Positions 17,524 to 25,673 of a DNA stretch of 64,000 nt are shown here, one piece after another (the first letter of the stretch is position 1; the number at the start of each line of letters is the position of its first letter). Origin of the DNA: Bifidobacterium platyrrhinorum (GTDB lineage Bacteria; Actinomycetota; Actinomycetes; Actinomycetales; Bifidobacteriaceae); the NCBI RefSeq assembly GCF_010667645.1, contig NZ_WHZV01000003.1, forward strand, positions 43,134-107,133. The letters run 5' to 3'. The notes under the pieces were generated by a model that did no database searches, was not told the DNA's origin, and was given only the letters and a program-made list of their open reading frames with translations. Made by a program: the position numbers and the translations under genes.

Positions 17524-17991
17524 TCAGCGGTCGTCGCGGCTGAACAGCAGCACGCTCACGCGGACATGGTCGATGTCGTCGCGGGTGGCCATGGACCAGA
17601 TGATCGTCATGGTGTTGTCGGACGGCAGTTCGGGGCCCATCGGCAGCATGCCGACCTGCCTGAAGCCCATGGAGCTGGGCATGAGGACATGGAACGACGC
17701 CTGGAACGCGGTGGGCGGCAGTTCGCCGGCCACCGCATCCGCCAGCGCGCGCTCGCCCAGAGTGTCGATGGCCGGCTGGTCGTCGGCCGCCGCCGTGGCC
17801 GTGCCGCACCAGATGCGGTCGCTGTCGCGCGCGACTTTCAGCAGGGACTCGGCCTCGCCGAAGATGTTTCGCTCCGGGGGCTGGCAGTCGGCGAGCATGT
17901 CGGCGAAGGCCCCGACCGCCTGCGCGGTCCTACGGGCGGTGTCGTCGGTGTGATCGATGTGGTCGATGTGATCGATGTGACGGTCGGACAT
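17524..17991 (-). CDS. Unknown soluble island protein with His-Ile-Asp repeat
   Basis: 155 residues. Begins with HIDHIDHIDHTDD, encoded by a 9-bp tandem repeat (about 17951-17982), then a helical region and a C-terminal beta-like stretch (QASFHVLMPSSMGF, NTMTIIWSMATR, VRVSVLLF). No family recognised. Its own ribosome site GGAGG and a shared promoter-like motif (18040-18073) show it can be transcribed separately from the two genes upstream. Confidence 0.6.
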   Translation of the reverse strand: MSDRHIDHIDHIDHTDDTARRTAQAVGAFADMLADCQPPERNIFGEAESLLKVARDSDRIWCGTATAAADDQPAIDTLGERALADAVAGELPPTAFQASFHVLMPSSMGFRQVGMLPMGPELPSDNTMTIIWSMATRDDIDHVRVSVLLFSRDDR

Positions 17992-18039
17992 GGGAACCTC
18001 CTATGGATGATGCGGGGACCTTGGCGTCCCCGTACCGTC

Positions 18040-18073
18040 CATAGACGCATTCCGTCGGCGGCCCGCCGGATTT
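18040..18073 (-). promoter_or_regulatory. Shared island promoter-like motif, copy 3
   Basis: Minus strand AAATCCG (18073-18067), 19 nt, then CGTCTATG (18047-18040), 49 nt before the start of the gene at 17991. Confidence 0.5.
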
Positions 18074-18091
18074 CCTTCCGGGCGTGTCGCG

Positions 18092-18826
18092 TCACGCGGG
18101 CGTGATGCTGACGCGTTCCGGCAACGCCCCGCCGGGGGAGGCGACCATGCCGAAACGCGCCGGGCGCATGGCGACGCCCGTGGTGACGGGATCCAGCGTG
18201 GTGGACGTGCCGTCCGGCCAGTGCAGCGTCACCCGGTAGGTGCGTGGTTGCGTCTGTGATTCCAGCAGCACGACGACCATGCCGGGCTTCGTGTCATGGC
18301 GGCGCGCGAGCACCGTCAGCCGGTCGGCGTGGAACCGGACCTCCCACGCCTCCGGCGGCTCGGCATCCCCGTCGGGCGAGGCGTCCCCGCGCGTGCCGAC
18401 GGTGGCGAGCATCGTCTCGTCGAACCGGCAGGCCTCCAACTCCAGGCTGAACAGATCCATGTCCCAGTCGACGTCCGTCCAGCCGCGGCCGGCGGCGTGC
18501 GCGATGTCCAGATTGGGGTGCGGACCGCCGTCGAGCTCCTCCCGGCGGATGGAACGCCGGAAGCCTTCGGGCAGCGCCTCCAATCCGGTCTCGTCCGCGG
18601 CGCCGATGGCGTCCTGGTACTCCTCCCAGATGCCGTTCACCCGGCTGATCAGTTCGGGATCCGCCAATACCGCGTGGGCCAGCTCCTCGCCGAACCCTCC
18701 GGTCGCGCCCTGGGCGATGGTCCACGCCGAGATCTCGGGGCCCACACGGTCGTGCCACACCTCCCGTGCGGCCAGACGCGCGGCCGGGCCGTGCAGCAGG
18801 TCGTCGAACGTCCGATCGTCACTCAT
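18092..18826 (-). CDS. Unknown soluble island protein
   Basis: 244 residues from MSDDRTFDDLLHG. Helical first half, acidic middle (GDASPDGDAEPPEAW), and a beta-rich end with TYRVTLHWPDGTSTTLDP. No family recognised and no membrane segment. The start is placed at 18826 because AAGG lies 8 nt upstream. The first 8 nt overlap the end of the 809-residue gene, so the two are translationally coupled and probably function together. Confidence 0.6.
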   Translation of the reverse strand: MSDDRTFDDLLHGPAARLAAREVWHDRVGPEISAWTIAQGATGGFGEELAHAVLADPELISRVNGIWEEYQDAIGAADETGLEALPEGFRRSIRREELDGGPHPNLDIAHAAGRGWTDVDWDMDLFSLELEACRFDETMLATVGTRGDASPDGDAEPPEAWEVRFHADRLTVLARRHDTKPGMVVVLLESQTQPRTYRVTLHWPDGTSTTLDPVTTGVAMRPARFGMVASPGGALPERVSITPA

Positions 18827-21248
18827 GGCCGTCGCCTTTCTCGTGTGTCCGGCTGTGGCCGCGCCCATGCCCGTCGGGCTTCAGGGCGATGCCGCAGGGG
18901 GATTCGATGCAGACCGGGGGCAGGGGCGCCTTCTGGAGGAGGGCGACGAGATGCTCCGCGGCGTGCAGCACGTCCGCATCGGTGATCGTTCCGGAATCCG
19001 GATGCGGCGTGCCGGTCCTGTCGACGTGCATCCGGTCCCGTGCGCACCTGCGGGCGTCGAGGATTCCCTCGTGCGCGCGGTCGAGGCCGTCGTTGTTCCG
19101 CCGCCGCCCGATATCGGCCTTCGCCTTGGCCAGCGTCTTGTGCAGGGAGTCGATCTTCTCCCGGTTCTCCCGCGCTCCCTCCGGTGCGGAGGCTCCCGCG
19201 GCGAGACATCCCCAGCGCGCCGTGTCGACACGGCAGATCGGGGCGTCGGTGCGCAAATCGGTGTCGAGGACGCCTGCGACGGCGATGGAATCGCGCGTCA
19301 GCTTCATGGCGTCGCCGGCGGACCGGTCCCTGTCGAAGGCGGCGTCCAATAGGAGGACGGCCTTTTCGACGTCGTCCCTGTCGGCGAGCTCGTGCCTGCC
19401 CAGGGCGCCGATCATGTACATGAGACGCTTGAGCATGTCCTTGCCTTGGGTGCGGTCCCGGTCGGTGACGTCTCGGGACCCGTCGCCCGGTTCCGCGGAA
19501 TCCGTGGAATCCGTGGAATCCGTGGAATCCTCCCGTGTGGACGCCTTGCCTTGGGTGCGGTCCCGGTCGGTGACGTCTCGGGACCCGTCGCCCGGTTCCG
19601 TGGAATCCGTGGAATCCGTGGAATCCGTGGAATCCTCCCGTGTGGACGCCTTGCCTTGGGTGCGGTCTCGGTCGGTGACGTCTCGGGACCCGTCGCCCGG
19701 TTCCGTGGAATCCGTGGAATCCTCCCGTGTGGACGCCTCGATCTCACGCAGTGCCCGGCACCATCCCTCCCTGACCCTGAACGGCGCACAGTGCCCGTGG
19801 TCCTCGGCGGCCTCCCGGTCCAGCCAGCCGAAGAACGCCTTGAGCGTGTCCTTCTGGGATTCACGGCGCCGCCGTTTACGCCCGTCGTGCTCCGCGTCAA
19901 GCGCCGTCTGACGGTTGAGGCTCGTGGCCTCCCCGTTGTTTTCCCGCTCGCTTTCGATGGAGACGAGCCCCGGATCGCCCGACTGCGATCCGAGATACTT
20001 CAGACAGGCTTTCTTCAGTACGTGGCGGTCCTTCGTCATGTATCGCAGCACTTCCTCGACATTGGCCGTGGCCTGGTCGAAGCCGTTGCTCTGGGAGCGG
20101 CGGTTGGCCAGCGCCACGATGGCGTCCAATGCGGCGTCGTAGGCGATGGAACACGCCGCGTTCCCGGCATCGGAAGCCCCGTCCTTCGCATACCGGAGGT
20201 ACATGTCCAACGTGGTGCGTCGTGCGATGAGCCACGCCTCGGCGGGGGTGGAGGGAATTGCGGAGGGCTCGGATCGTTCCCGTTGCACGGGACGGATGCA
20301 GCAGTGGTCCAGCAGCGCCTTGTAGTAGGCGCAGGCCAGTATCCAGATACGCACCGCGGGCACGGCGCGCGGGGTGCGCGCGACCGCGAAGTCGGGCCGG
20401 TTCCCGCCGTATGGCCGCGGAAGGAACGATTGGTCGAAGTTCCTGGAGATGAACTCGAGCCATTGGGTCCGCGCCAGGTCGACACGCCGTGCGAATTCCC
20501 CGCTCCCGCCGAAACCGGCGAGCGGGTTCCCCCGTATGCCCGCATAACTGGGACCGGCCGCCGCCTTCGCGGTCTCCTCATGGGAGAAGGCGGCGACGAT
20601 GCCCTCGGACTGTCTCCTGAACCCGTCGTCGTCGACGGCACGCTCGGCCACCTCCCGTGCGATGCCCTCGTACCATTGCCGCGCGATGCCGCAGGCATCG
20701 TCGACGGGATCGCCGTACGGGAACCGTGGGTTGCGGTCGTTGCCGAACCGGTCCCGTCCGGGGGCGTCCCCGAACCGTCGCCGGAAATCCCTGCACCATT
20801 GCACCGCCCACGAACCGGCCTGCACGGCCAGCCGGCGTTTCGCCCGGCCCATGATCGTGGCATCGGTGCCGTACGAGTCCGGATCCTTGTCCTTGTCGGT
20901 GCGCAGATATGTTTCGATGGAGAAGCCCGGGTCCTTGTCCTTGTCGGTGCGCAGATATTTTTCGATGGAGAAGCCCGGGTCCTTGACCGGACGCGGCTGC
21001 CTCTCCTGATCCAACAGCATGCAGGCGTACTTGAAGATGGTCTCATGCCTGCTCTGGATGTTGGCCAGTTCGTTGAACACGTCCGCGATATGCTGTTTCG
21101 CCCCTTCGGGCAGATCCGCGTATTCGGGAAGACGCCGGTAGTAGATCGGCTTCGCAGGCACGGCGGTCCGTCCGTCGACATTGCGCGCGGGCCGTTCCGC
21201 GCCCGATGCGCCGACCGCGATGCCCTCGAACGTGGAAGCGGACGTCAT
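18819..21248 (-). CDS. 809-residue unknown protein with in-frame tandem repeats
   Basis: Large soluble protein, divergent from the caspase-like gene (100-nt gap). No family recognised by eye. Residues 40-90: helix after YRRLPEYADLPEGAKQHIAD. Residues 90-121: two copies of a 16-residue unit DPGFSIE(K/T)YLRTDKDK. Residues about 200-480: mixed helical region with many Trp and Cys (WILACAYYKALLDHCCI). Residues about 503-603: three copies of a 35-residue Ser/Thr/Asp unit. Then RLMYMIGALGRHELADRDDVEKAVLLLD and a tail rich in charged residues. Caspase-linked NTP-independent conflict systems with a large helical partner are known from actinobacteria (for example CATRA types); membership here is a guess to be tested. 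Confidence 0.6.
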   Translation of the reverse strand: MTSASTFEGIAVGASGAERPARNVDGRTAVPAKPIYYRRLPEYADLPEGAKQHIADVFNELANIQSRHETIFKYACMLLDQERQPRPVKDPGFSIEKYLRTDKDKDPGFSIETYLRTDKDKDPDSYGTDATIMGRAKRRLAVQAGSWAVQWCRDFRRRFGDAPGRDRFGNDRNPRFPYGDPVDDACGIARQWYEGIAREVAERAVDDDGFRRQSEGIVAAFSHEETAKAAAGPSYAGIRGNPLAGFGGSGEFARRVDLARTQWLEFISRNFDQSFLPRPYGGNRPDFAVARTPRAVPAVRIWILACAYYKALLDHCCIRPVQRERSEPSAIPSTPAEAWLIARRTTLDMYLRYAKDGASDAGNAACSIAYDAALDAIVALANRRSQSNGFDQATANVEEVLRYMTKDRHVLKKACLKYLGSQSGDPGLVSIESERENNGEATSLNRQTALDAEHDGRKRRRRESQKDTLKAFFGWLDREAAEDHGHCAPFRVREGWCRALREIEASTREDSTDSTEPGDGSRDVTDRDRTQGKASTREDSTDSTDSTDSTEPGDGSRDVTDRDRTQGKASTREDSTDSTDSTDSAEPGDGSRDVTDRDRTQGKDMLKRLMYMIGALGRHELADRDDVEKAVLLLDAAFDRDRSAGDAMKLTRDSIAVAGVLDTDLRTDAPICRVDTARWGCLAAGASAPEGARENREKIDSLHKTLAKAKADIGRRRNNDGLDRAHEGILDARRCARDRMHVDRTGTPHPDSGTITDADVLHAAEHLVALLQKAPLPPVCIESPCGIALKPDGHGRGHSRTHEKGDGHE
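19441..19740. repeat. Three 105/105/90-bp tandem repeats inside the 809-residue gene
   Basis: Units begin at 19441, 19546 and 19651, each opening with TTGCCTTGGGTGCGGTC. Each holds 9-bp sub-repeats GGAATCCGT whose number differs (4, 4, 2). All units are multiples of three, so changes in copy number keep the frame. Protein: ASTREDSTDST, EPGDGSRDVTDRDRTQGK. Confidence 0.9.
20886..20981. repeat. Two 48-bp direct repeats inside the 809-residue gene
   Basis: Near-identical 48-bp units encode DPGFSIEKYLRTDKDK and DPGFSIETYLRTDKDK. A third partial unit (DPDSYG) follows. The high identity suggests recent duplication. Confidence 0.85.
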
Positions 21249-21281
21249 GGCATGCTCCCCTCTCCTATGCGGATGGAACCC

Positions 21282-21310
21282 TTATCCTCAGAATATACCG
21301 GCTATATACT
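21282..21310 (+). promoter_or_regulatory. Promoter candidate of the caspase-like gene
   Basis: TTATCC (21282-21287), 17 nt, TATACT (21305-21310), 38 nt before the start codon. The short inverted repeat ATATA-CCGGC-TATAT lies between the boxes and could serve both divergent genes. Confidence 0.4.
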
Positions 21311-21348
21311 GGGCTTGGATGCGGGCACGTTACGGAGGGGGAGAGGCG

Positions 21349-22416
21349 ATGACGAAACAGGGACAGGCGTTGTACGTGGGCATCCAGCGCTACGAGCACC
21401 ACGAGGACCTGCGCTGCTGCCGCGCGGACGCCGAAGCCATGGCCGGAGCCCTGCGCTTCGACTGCGAAGGGCACCCGAACTGGGAGACCACGGTGCTCGT
21501 CGACGGCGCCGGCGACGTCGTGGACGGGAAGTCGTTCAGGGACGAGGTCGGACGCATGCTCCGTACGGCCGACCACGACAACGTGCTGCTGTACTATTCC
21601 GGCCACGCGTTCCGGCTCGACGACGGCGACCTGCTGCTCGCCTCGTACGAGGACGACCCCTCCGCCGCGGACGAGGAACGCGCCGGCCTGCGGTTCTCCG
21701 AACTGGTACGGGACGTGCGCGATCATGAGGGCATGTTCCGCTCCGTGGTGGTCATTCTGGACTGCTGCAACGCCGGAGCGCTCGCCGGCGTCGACCTGCC
21801 GCGCGACATGGCGGTGCTGGCGGCGGCCCGCGACGGCGAGGCGGCCCGTGAAAGCGGGGCGCACGGCCGGTTCACCGATGCCATGCTCATGTGTCTCGAC
21901 GGTGCCAGCGCCGACGTGTACGGCAACGTGTCGGTGGTGTCGCTGTTCTCGAACGTGAGCGCCGCCCTGGCCGCGGACGGCCGCGGCGCGCAACGGCCCA
22001 TGCTCAAGGCGTTCCTGGACCGCGACATCGTGCTCAAACGGACCAGGACCGGCATCACCGAGGAGATGATGACGCGGCTGGTCGAGGCGAAGGACCCGCG
22101 CGGGAACGGGACACGCCCCGTGTTCGCCAGTGCCGCATCCGTGTTCAAACCGTACGCGCAGATGGAGGCACCCCTGCCCGCGGACGGCGGCAGGCCCAGC
22201 CGCAGCCCCGACGACCGTCCGGAGGATTTCACGCCCCATCAGAAGCTGATGGACGAGATGAAGACGTGGCGCAACGCGTACCTCATCGACATCGTGAACG
22301 AGAAGGGGGAGCCCACCGATCTGTTCTGGGCGGTCGTCGACGGCGGCAGCATCCGGCTGACGCCGCGTGGCGCCTACTACTTCGACCTCATGAAACGACA
22401 GTCGGGTATGCGCTGA
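21349..22416 (+). CDS. Caspase-like (peptidase C14, metacaspase-type) protein
   Basis: 355 residues. A caspase-hemoglobinase fold lies at residues 5-230: the opening strand GQALYVGIQRYEHHEDLRCC, the catalytic His in NVLLYYSGHAF (His86) and the nucleophile in VVVILDCCNAG (Cys140). These match the family's SGHG and DCCHSG-type motifs, with Ala for Gly after His and Asn-Ala for His-Ser. The remaining 125 residues (after KDPRGNGTRPVF) end in a small helix-strand module, DLFWAVVDGGSIRLTPRGAYYFDLM, perhaps a substrate or partner contact. Strong ribosome site GGAGGGGGAGAGG. Divergent from the 809-residue gene and followed by a YbjN-TPR gene after 99 nt. The likely role is a regulated protease in a conflict or suicide response. 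Confidence 0.82.
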   Translation: MTKQGQALYVGIQRYEHHEDLRCCRADAEAMAGALRFDCEGHPNWETTVLVDGAGDVVDGKSFRDEVGRMLRTADHDNVLLYYSGHAFRLDDGDLLLASYEDDPSAADEERAGLRFSELVRDVRDHEGMFRSVVVILDCCNAGALAGVDLPRDMAVLAAARDGEAARESGAHGRFTDAMLMCLDGASADVYGNVSVVSLFSNVSAALAADGRGAQRPMLKAFLDRDIVLKRTRTGITEEMMTRLVEAKDPRGNGTRPVFASAASVFKPYAQMEAPLPADGGRPSRSPDDRPEDFTPHQKLMDEMKTWRNAYLIDIVNEKGEPTDLFWAVVDGGSIRLTPRGAYYFDLMKRQSGMR

Positions 22417-22430
22417 CGCGTTTGTTCGGT

Positions 22431-22464
22431 TCTTCCTCCGGATCCGCGACGGGATGCGCCTATG
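22431..22464 (+). promoter_or_regulatory. Shared island promoter-like motif, copy 4
   Basis: TCTTCCT (22431-22437), 19 nt, CGCCTATG (22457-22464), 52 nt before the start of the YbjN-TPR gene. Confidence 0.5.
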
Positions 22465-22515
22465 GAAGGCAACGGGCGGTCACGGGAACCGCCCCCGTCA
22501 CGGAAGGAAACAGCC

Positions 22516-23697
22516 ATGGAATACGAGCTCACGCCGCTCGCGAAGCAGGTGCGGCGCTACCTGGACGCCGAGGACTACCACTACATCATGGACGGGCCCG
22601 GGCACTTCCTGTTCACGATGACCATCGCGAGCAGACTGAACCAGATCATGATGCGCATCTTCGCCGACCACGACACCCTCACGATCATCGGGGAGCCGTT
22701 GACCGAACCGCGGCAGGATGATAAGGAGCTCATCGGGAGGATGGCGCTGAAGCTCCACCATTTCAACTTCGGCATGCGCGCGGGGTCGTTCGACATCGAC
22801 CCCGACGACGGGCAGACGCTCTACCGCGTCGGCGCGCCGTACAAGGGCGGCGACGTCCCCTCGTTCGAAACGCTGCGGTTCATGCTGGGGCTCGTGTATG
22901 GCGCGTGGACCTTCCACGGGGACGAATACCTGCGCATGCTGGTCTCCGACGGCGGCTCCGACGCCGACGCCGATGACGCCGATGACGAGGACGACGTCAT
23001 CTTCGACGACGACGATTTCGAACTCGACGACGAACGGTTCAGGCGCCTCCTCATCGGCCTGTTCGGCGACGATGACGGCGACGTCGACGATGATGACGTC
23101 GACGATGATGACGGCACCGCCGGTCGCGCCGGAGATCACGCCGACGGCACCGCCGGCGGCGCCGATCCCGATGGCGACACCCGCACGGCGGCGGACCGCT
23201 CCGACCCGCTCGACCGCTACGAGCGCATGCGCGCGACGATGAGCGACGACGAACGCGACCTGCTGCGTTCCGCGGACGAACTCTACCGGTGCGGCCGCGA
23301 GGCGATGGAACGGGACGACCCCCGCCATGCGCTGGCCTGCTATCGCGGCGCCCTGAGCGCCTTCCACGATCTGGACGGCAGGATCCCCGAATACCACATC
23401 GCCGATGTGCGGTTCTCCATCGCCGAAGCCCAGCTGCGTCTCAAGGACGACGCCGCCGCGAAACGCGAGTTCATCGGGTTCCTGGGGGAGCGCAGGGCGA
23501 TCCGGGCCAAGTACCATCCGGACCGACCCTTCGCCGACTACAAGGTCGTCGCGGCGCACGAGGAACTCTCCCGCATCTACCGGGCCGAAGGCGACGAGGA
23601 GCAGGCGAACCGCGAGACCGTGGCCCGCGACCGCGCCCGCGTTAACCTCGACGTCGAAACGCCCGAAGTGGCCAGGGTGAACGGCTACTGCTACTGA
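22516..23697 (+). CDS. YbjN-like domain, acidic linker and TPR-like helices (paralogue 2)
   Basis: 393 residues. Residues 1-150 form the YbjN-like domain, with LHHFNFGMRAGSFDIDPDDG and YRVGAPYKGGDVPSFETL, paralogous to the gene at 10404-10913. Residues 155-210 are an extremely acidic linker with runs of Asp (DDEDDVIFDDDDFELDD). Residues 235-393 are helical pairs of TPR type (ADELYRCGREAMERDDPRHA; VRFSIAEAQLRLKDDAAAKR; AHEELSRIYRAEGDEEQANR). It may be an adaptor binding the caspase-like protein or its target. Start chosen for the GGAAGG ribosome site. Shared promoter motif at 22431-22464; hairpin after the stop. Confidence 0.65.
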   Translation: MEYELTPLAKQVRRYLDAEDYHYIMDGPGHFLFTMTIASRLNQIMMRIFADHDTLTIIGEPLTEPRQDDKELIGRMALKLHHFNFGMRAGSFDIDPDDGQTLYRVGAPYKGGDVPSFETLRFMLGLVYGAWTFHGDEYLRMLVSDGGSDADADDADDEDDVIFDDDDFELDDERFRRLLIGLFGDDDGDVDDDDVDDDDGTAGRAGDHADGTAGGADPDGDTRTAADRSDPLDRYERMRATMSDDERDLLRSADELYRCGREAMERDDPRHALACYRGALSAFHDLDGRIPEYHIADVRFSIAEAQLRLKDDAAAKREFIGFLGERRAIRAKYHPDRPFADYKVVAAHEELSRIYRAEGDEEQANRETVARDRARVNLDVETPEVARVNGYCY

Positions 23698-23701
23698 CCG
23701 C

Positions 23702-23744
23702 CCGCCCGCGCGCCGACGAATCGCCGGAGCCGTCGCGCGGGCGG
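23702..23744 (+). terminator. GC-rich hairpin after the YbjN-TPR gene
   Basis: CCGCCCGCGCG (23702-23712) pairs perfectly with 23734-23744. There is no T-run, so termination efficiency is uncertain. Confidence 0.45.
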
Positions 23745-23860
23745 CCGTGTTCCCGGTTCGGCGCCCGAAACGCCGGGACGATACGATGGTGACGATTGGC
23801 ACGATGAAGGGCCGCGGCGTCCATGAGGCGGGCCGGGAAAGGCCCGGGAATCGAGGAGAC

Positions 23861-24334
23861 ATGAGGATCGGAACGACCGGGCATCAGCGCATCCCCGACG
23901 AGGCGAAAGCGTATGTGGAGCGAGGGCTCGACGAGCTGCTGCGCCGCTATGACGGCGAGGACGTCGTCGGCCTGAGCTCGATGGCGTGGGGCGCGGACCA
24001 GCTGTTCGCGGACGCGATGCTGCGCGCCGGGCATCAGGTCGTGGCGGTCATCCCCTGCCGCGGGTACAAGGCCACGTTCGACGAGGCGGGCCTCGCCGAA
24101 TACGACAGGCTGATGACGCAGGTGCGCACCGCCGTGACCCTCGACTTCCCCGGGCCGGGCGAGGACGCGTTCCTCGCCGCCGGCAAGCGCGTCGTCGACG
24201 AATCCGACCTGCTGGTCGCCTTCTGGGACGGGCTGCCCGCCGCCGGCAAGGGCGGCACCGGCGACGTCGTGGCCTACGCGAAGGCGAGGCGCAAGCCCGT
24301 CGTCGTGATCTGGCCCGAAGGGGTGCGCCACTAG
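23861..24334 (+). CDS. SLOG-family nucleotide-binding protein
   Basis: 157 residues. Rossmann-like SLOG fold: opening MRIGTTGHQRIP, then VVGLSSMAWGADQLFADAML with the small-residue nucleotide loop, and FWDGLPAAGKGGTGDVVAYA. The family senses or makes nucleotide-derived ligands and recurs in conflict systems with TIR or caspase partners; actinobacteria also carry lone copies. No fusion partner here. Ribosome site GAGGAG. Stands between the caspase/YbjN genes and the coiled-coil/OmpA operon. Confidence 0.82.
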   Translation: MRIGTTGHQRIPDEAKAYVERGLDELLRRYDGEDVVGLSSMAWGADQLFADAMLRAGHQVVAVIPCRGYKATFDEAGLAEYDRLMTQVRTAVTLDFPGPGEDAFLAAGKRVVDESDLLVAFWDGLPAAGKGGTGDVVAYAKARRKPVVVIWPEGVRH

Positions 24335-24350
24335 GGGCCGGAAAACGCCA

Positions 24351-24465
24351 AGCCGGGGGAATCGTACGCATCGGCGTATGCCGGGATACGTTTCCTCCGG
24401 TCCAGGACCGTCAAGCCGGGGGAATCGTACGCGGAGGACCGTATCCGCGTACGATTCCCCCGGCT
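24351..24465. repeat. 22-bp perfect hairpin with an extra copy of one arm
   Basis: AGCCGGGGGAATCGTACGC occurs at 24351-24369 and again at 24414-24432; there it extends to 24435 and pairs over 22 perfect base pairs with 24444-24465 (8-nt loop). The right arm ends on the first base of the shared promoter motif at 24465. It may be a terminator for the SLOG gene, a protein-binding site, or part of a small RNA; there is no T-run. Confidence 0.75.
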
Positions 24466-24498
24466 CTTCCGTTGGCGCCCGCGCGGGATGGGGCTATC
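24465..24498 (+). promoter_or_regulatory. Shared island promoter-like motif, copy 5
   Basis: TCTTCCG (24465-24471), 19 nt, GGGCTATC (24491-24498), 58 nt before the start of the coiled-coil gene. It directly follows the 22-bp hairpin. Confidence 0.45.
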
Positions 24499-24555
24499 GG
24501 AGATGACGGACCCACAAAGGGCCGTCATCGAAGAACGTCTGAAAGGGGCGGCACC

Positions 24556-25500
24556 ATGGGAAGGACACGGCAGCTACGGTTCGCAAGACTCACCGAACGT
24601 GATGCGTTCATGCCGGAGGCGATCATCGCCGTGCAACGGCCGATCGTGATCAGGGCCGGAGGCAGACCGAGGCAATCGCACGACTGGCTGGCCGCGCTCT
24701 TCGACCGCAGGACGATGATCGCACGCTATCGCAAGGACCATCGCCTGCCGGACGAAGGCTACCTGCACGTGCTCATCGAGGGATGCCTGGAGGTGGTGGG
24801 CATCGAACGACAGGAAGCCCTGTCGTTGCAGGAACCGCTGCGCTGCCGTGCGCTGGAACTCGCCGAGGAGTGCCGCACCCTGCAGGAGAAGCTGCCGAAG
24901 CTGCTGCGGACCTACGACAGGGCCGCCGGGGACGCCGGGCGGACGGCCGGCGCCGAACGGCCGTCGACGGCGGCCGAATGCTACGAATCGCCGGAGGCGA
25001 TCGCGCGCCGGCGCGGCCGCGAACGCGCGAAAACCCTGCGCGACAGCAGGACCGCGCTGGACGCCGCAAGACGGCGCCTCGCCGAGATCAGAAGCGAACA
25101 CGCCGTGCTCGAGGACACGTTCTGGTTCCACGAGGGCGCGTTCGTCACCCGTGCCGCGGTGTTGCACGCGCAGTACCGCATCCGCATGGAGGATTTCGCG
25201 CGCCGCACCCTGCATTCGTGTCTGCACGAAGGCGAGACCCCCGTCCTTCCCGACATCCCCCGTGGATTCGAGGATCCGGCCCCGTTCCCCCGGTTGCCGG
25301 ATGTGGCGCCGGGGGAGCTCCCGGCAGCCGTACCGGGGGAATCCATGCCGGAGGAAAGGATCGCGCCGGAGACGGCCACGCCGGGGAACGGGCCCACGCC
25401 GGGGAACGGGCCCACGCCGGAGGATGCGGCCGATCGGGCCGGTTCCCGACGCGAGGAGGCCATGCGGCGCGGCGGGGTGACCGCCATCGCGGGCCTGTGA
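24556..25500 (+). CDS. Coiled-coil island protein, first gene of the OmpA-lipoprotein operon
   Basis: 314 residues, soluble, helix-rich. Coiled coil at about 85-125 (LELAEECRTLQEKLPKLLR) and 150-185 (RTALDAARRRLAEIRSEHA). The C-terminal 70 residues are Pro/Glu/Gly-rich with two GNGPTP repeats. No family recognised. Start ATG after GAAAGGGG. It heads a run with the OmpA-like lipoprotein and a membrane protein that also has long coiled coils, so it may be the cytoplasmic part of an envelope complex. Confidence 0.6.
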   Translation: MGRTRQLRFARLTERDAFMPEAIIAVQRPIVIRAGGRPRQSHDWLAALFDRRTMIARYRKDHRLPDEGYLHVLIEGCLEVVGIERQEALSLQEPLRCRALELAEECRTLQEKLPKLLRTYDRAAGDAGRTAGAERPSTAAECYESPEAIARRRGRERAKTLRDSRTALDAARRRLAEIRSEHAVLEDTFWFHEGAFVTRAAVLHAQYRIRMEDFARRTLHSCLHEGETPVLPDIPRGFEDPAPFPRLPDVAPGELPAAVPGESMPEERIAPETATPGNGPTPGNGPTPEDAADRAGSRREEAMRRGGVTAIAGL

Positions 25501-25673
25501 CCCGTGACGTCCCGGAGCGGCAAACGAGGGAAAGAAGAAGAGTCAGCCGATTCCCGGGCGTGTCCCCTCCGAAAACCCTCCCGTTTGCGGCTATCGAAGG
25601 CGACGGGCACACGGTCCGTCGCCGGAGTCCCACACGAACCCACGCGGGGCCGGACATCAGGAAAGGAACACCC

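Noticed and set aside
19441..19740. CRISPR-like periodic repeats
   Set aside because: No unique spacers; units are contiguous, in frame and coding.
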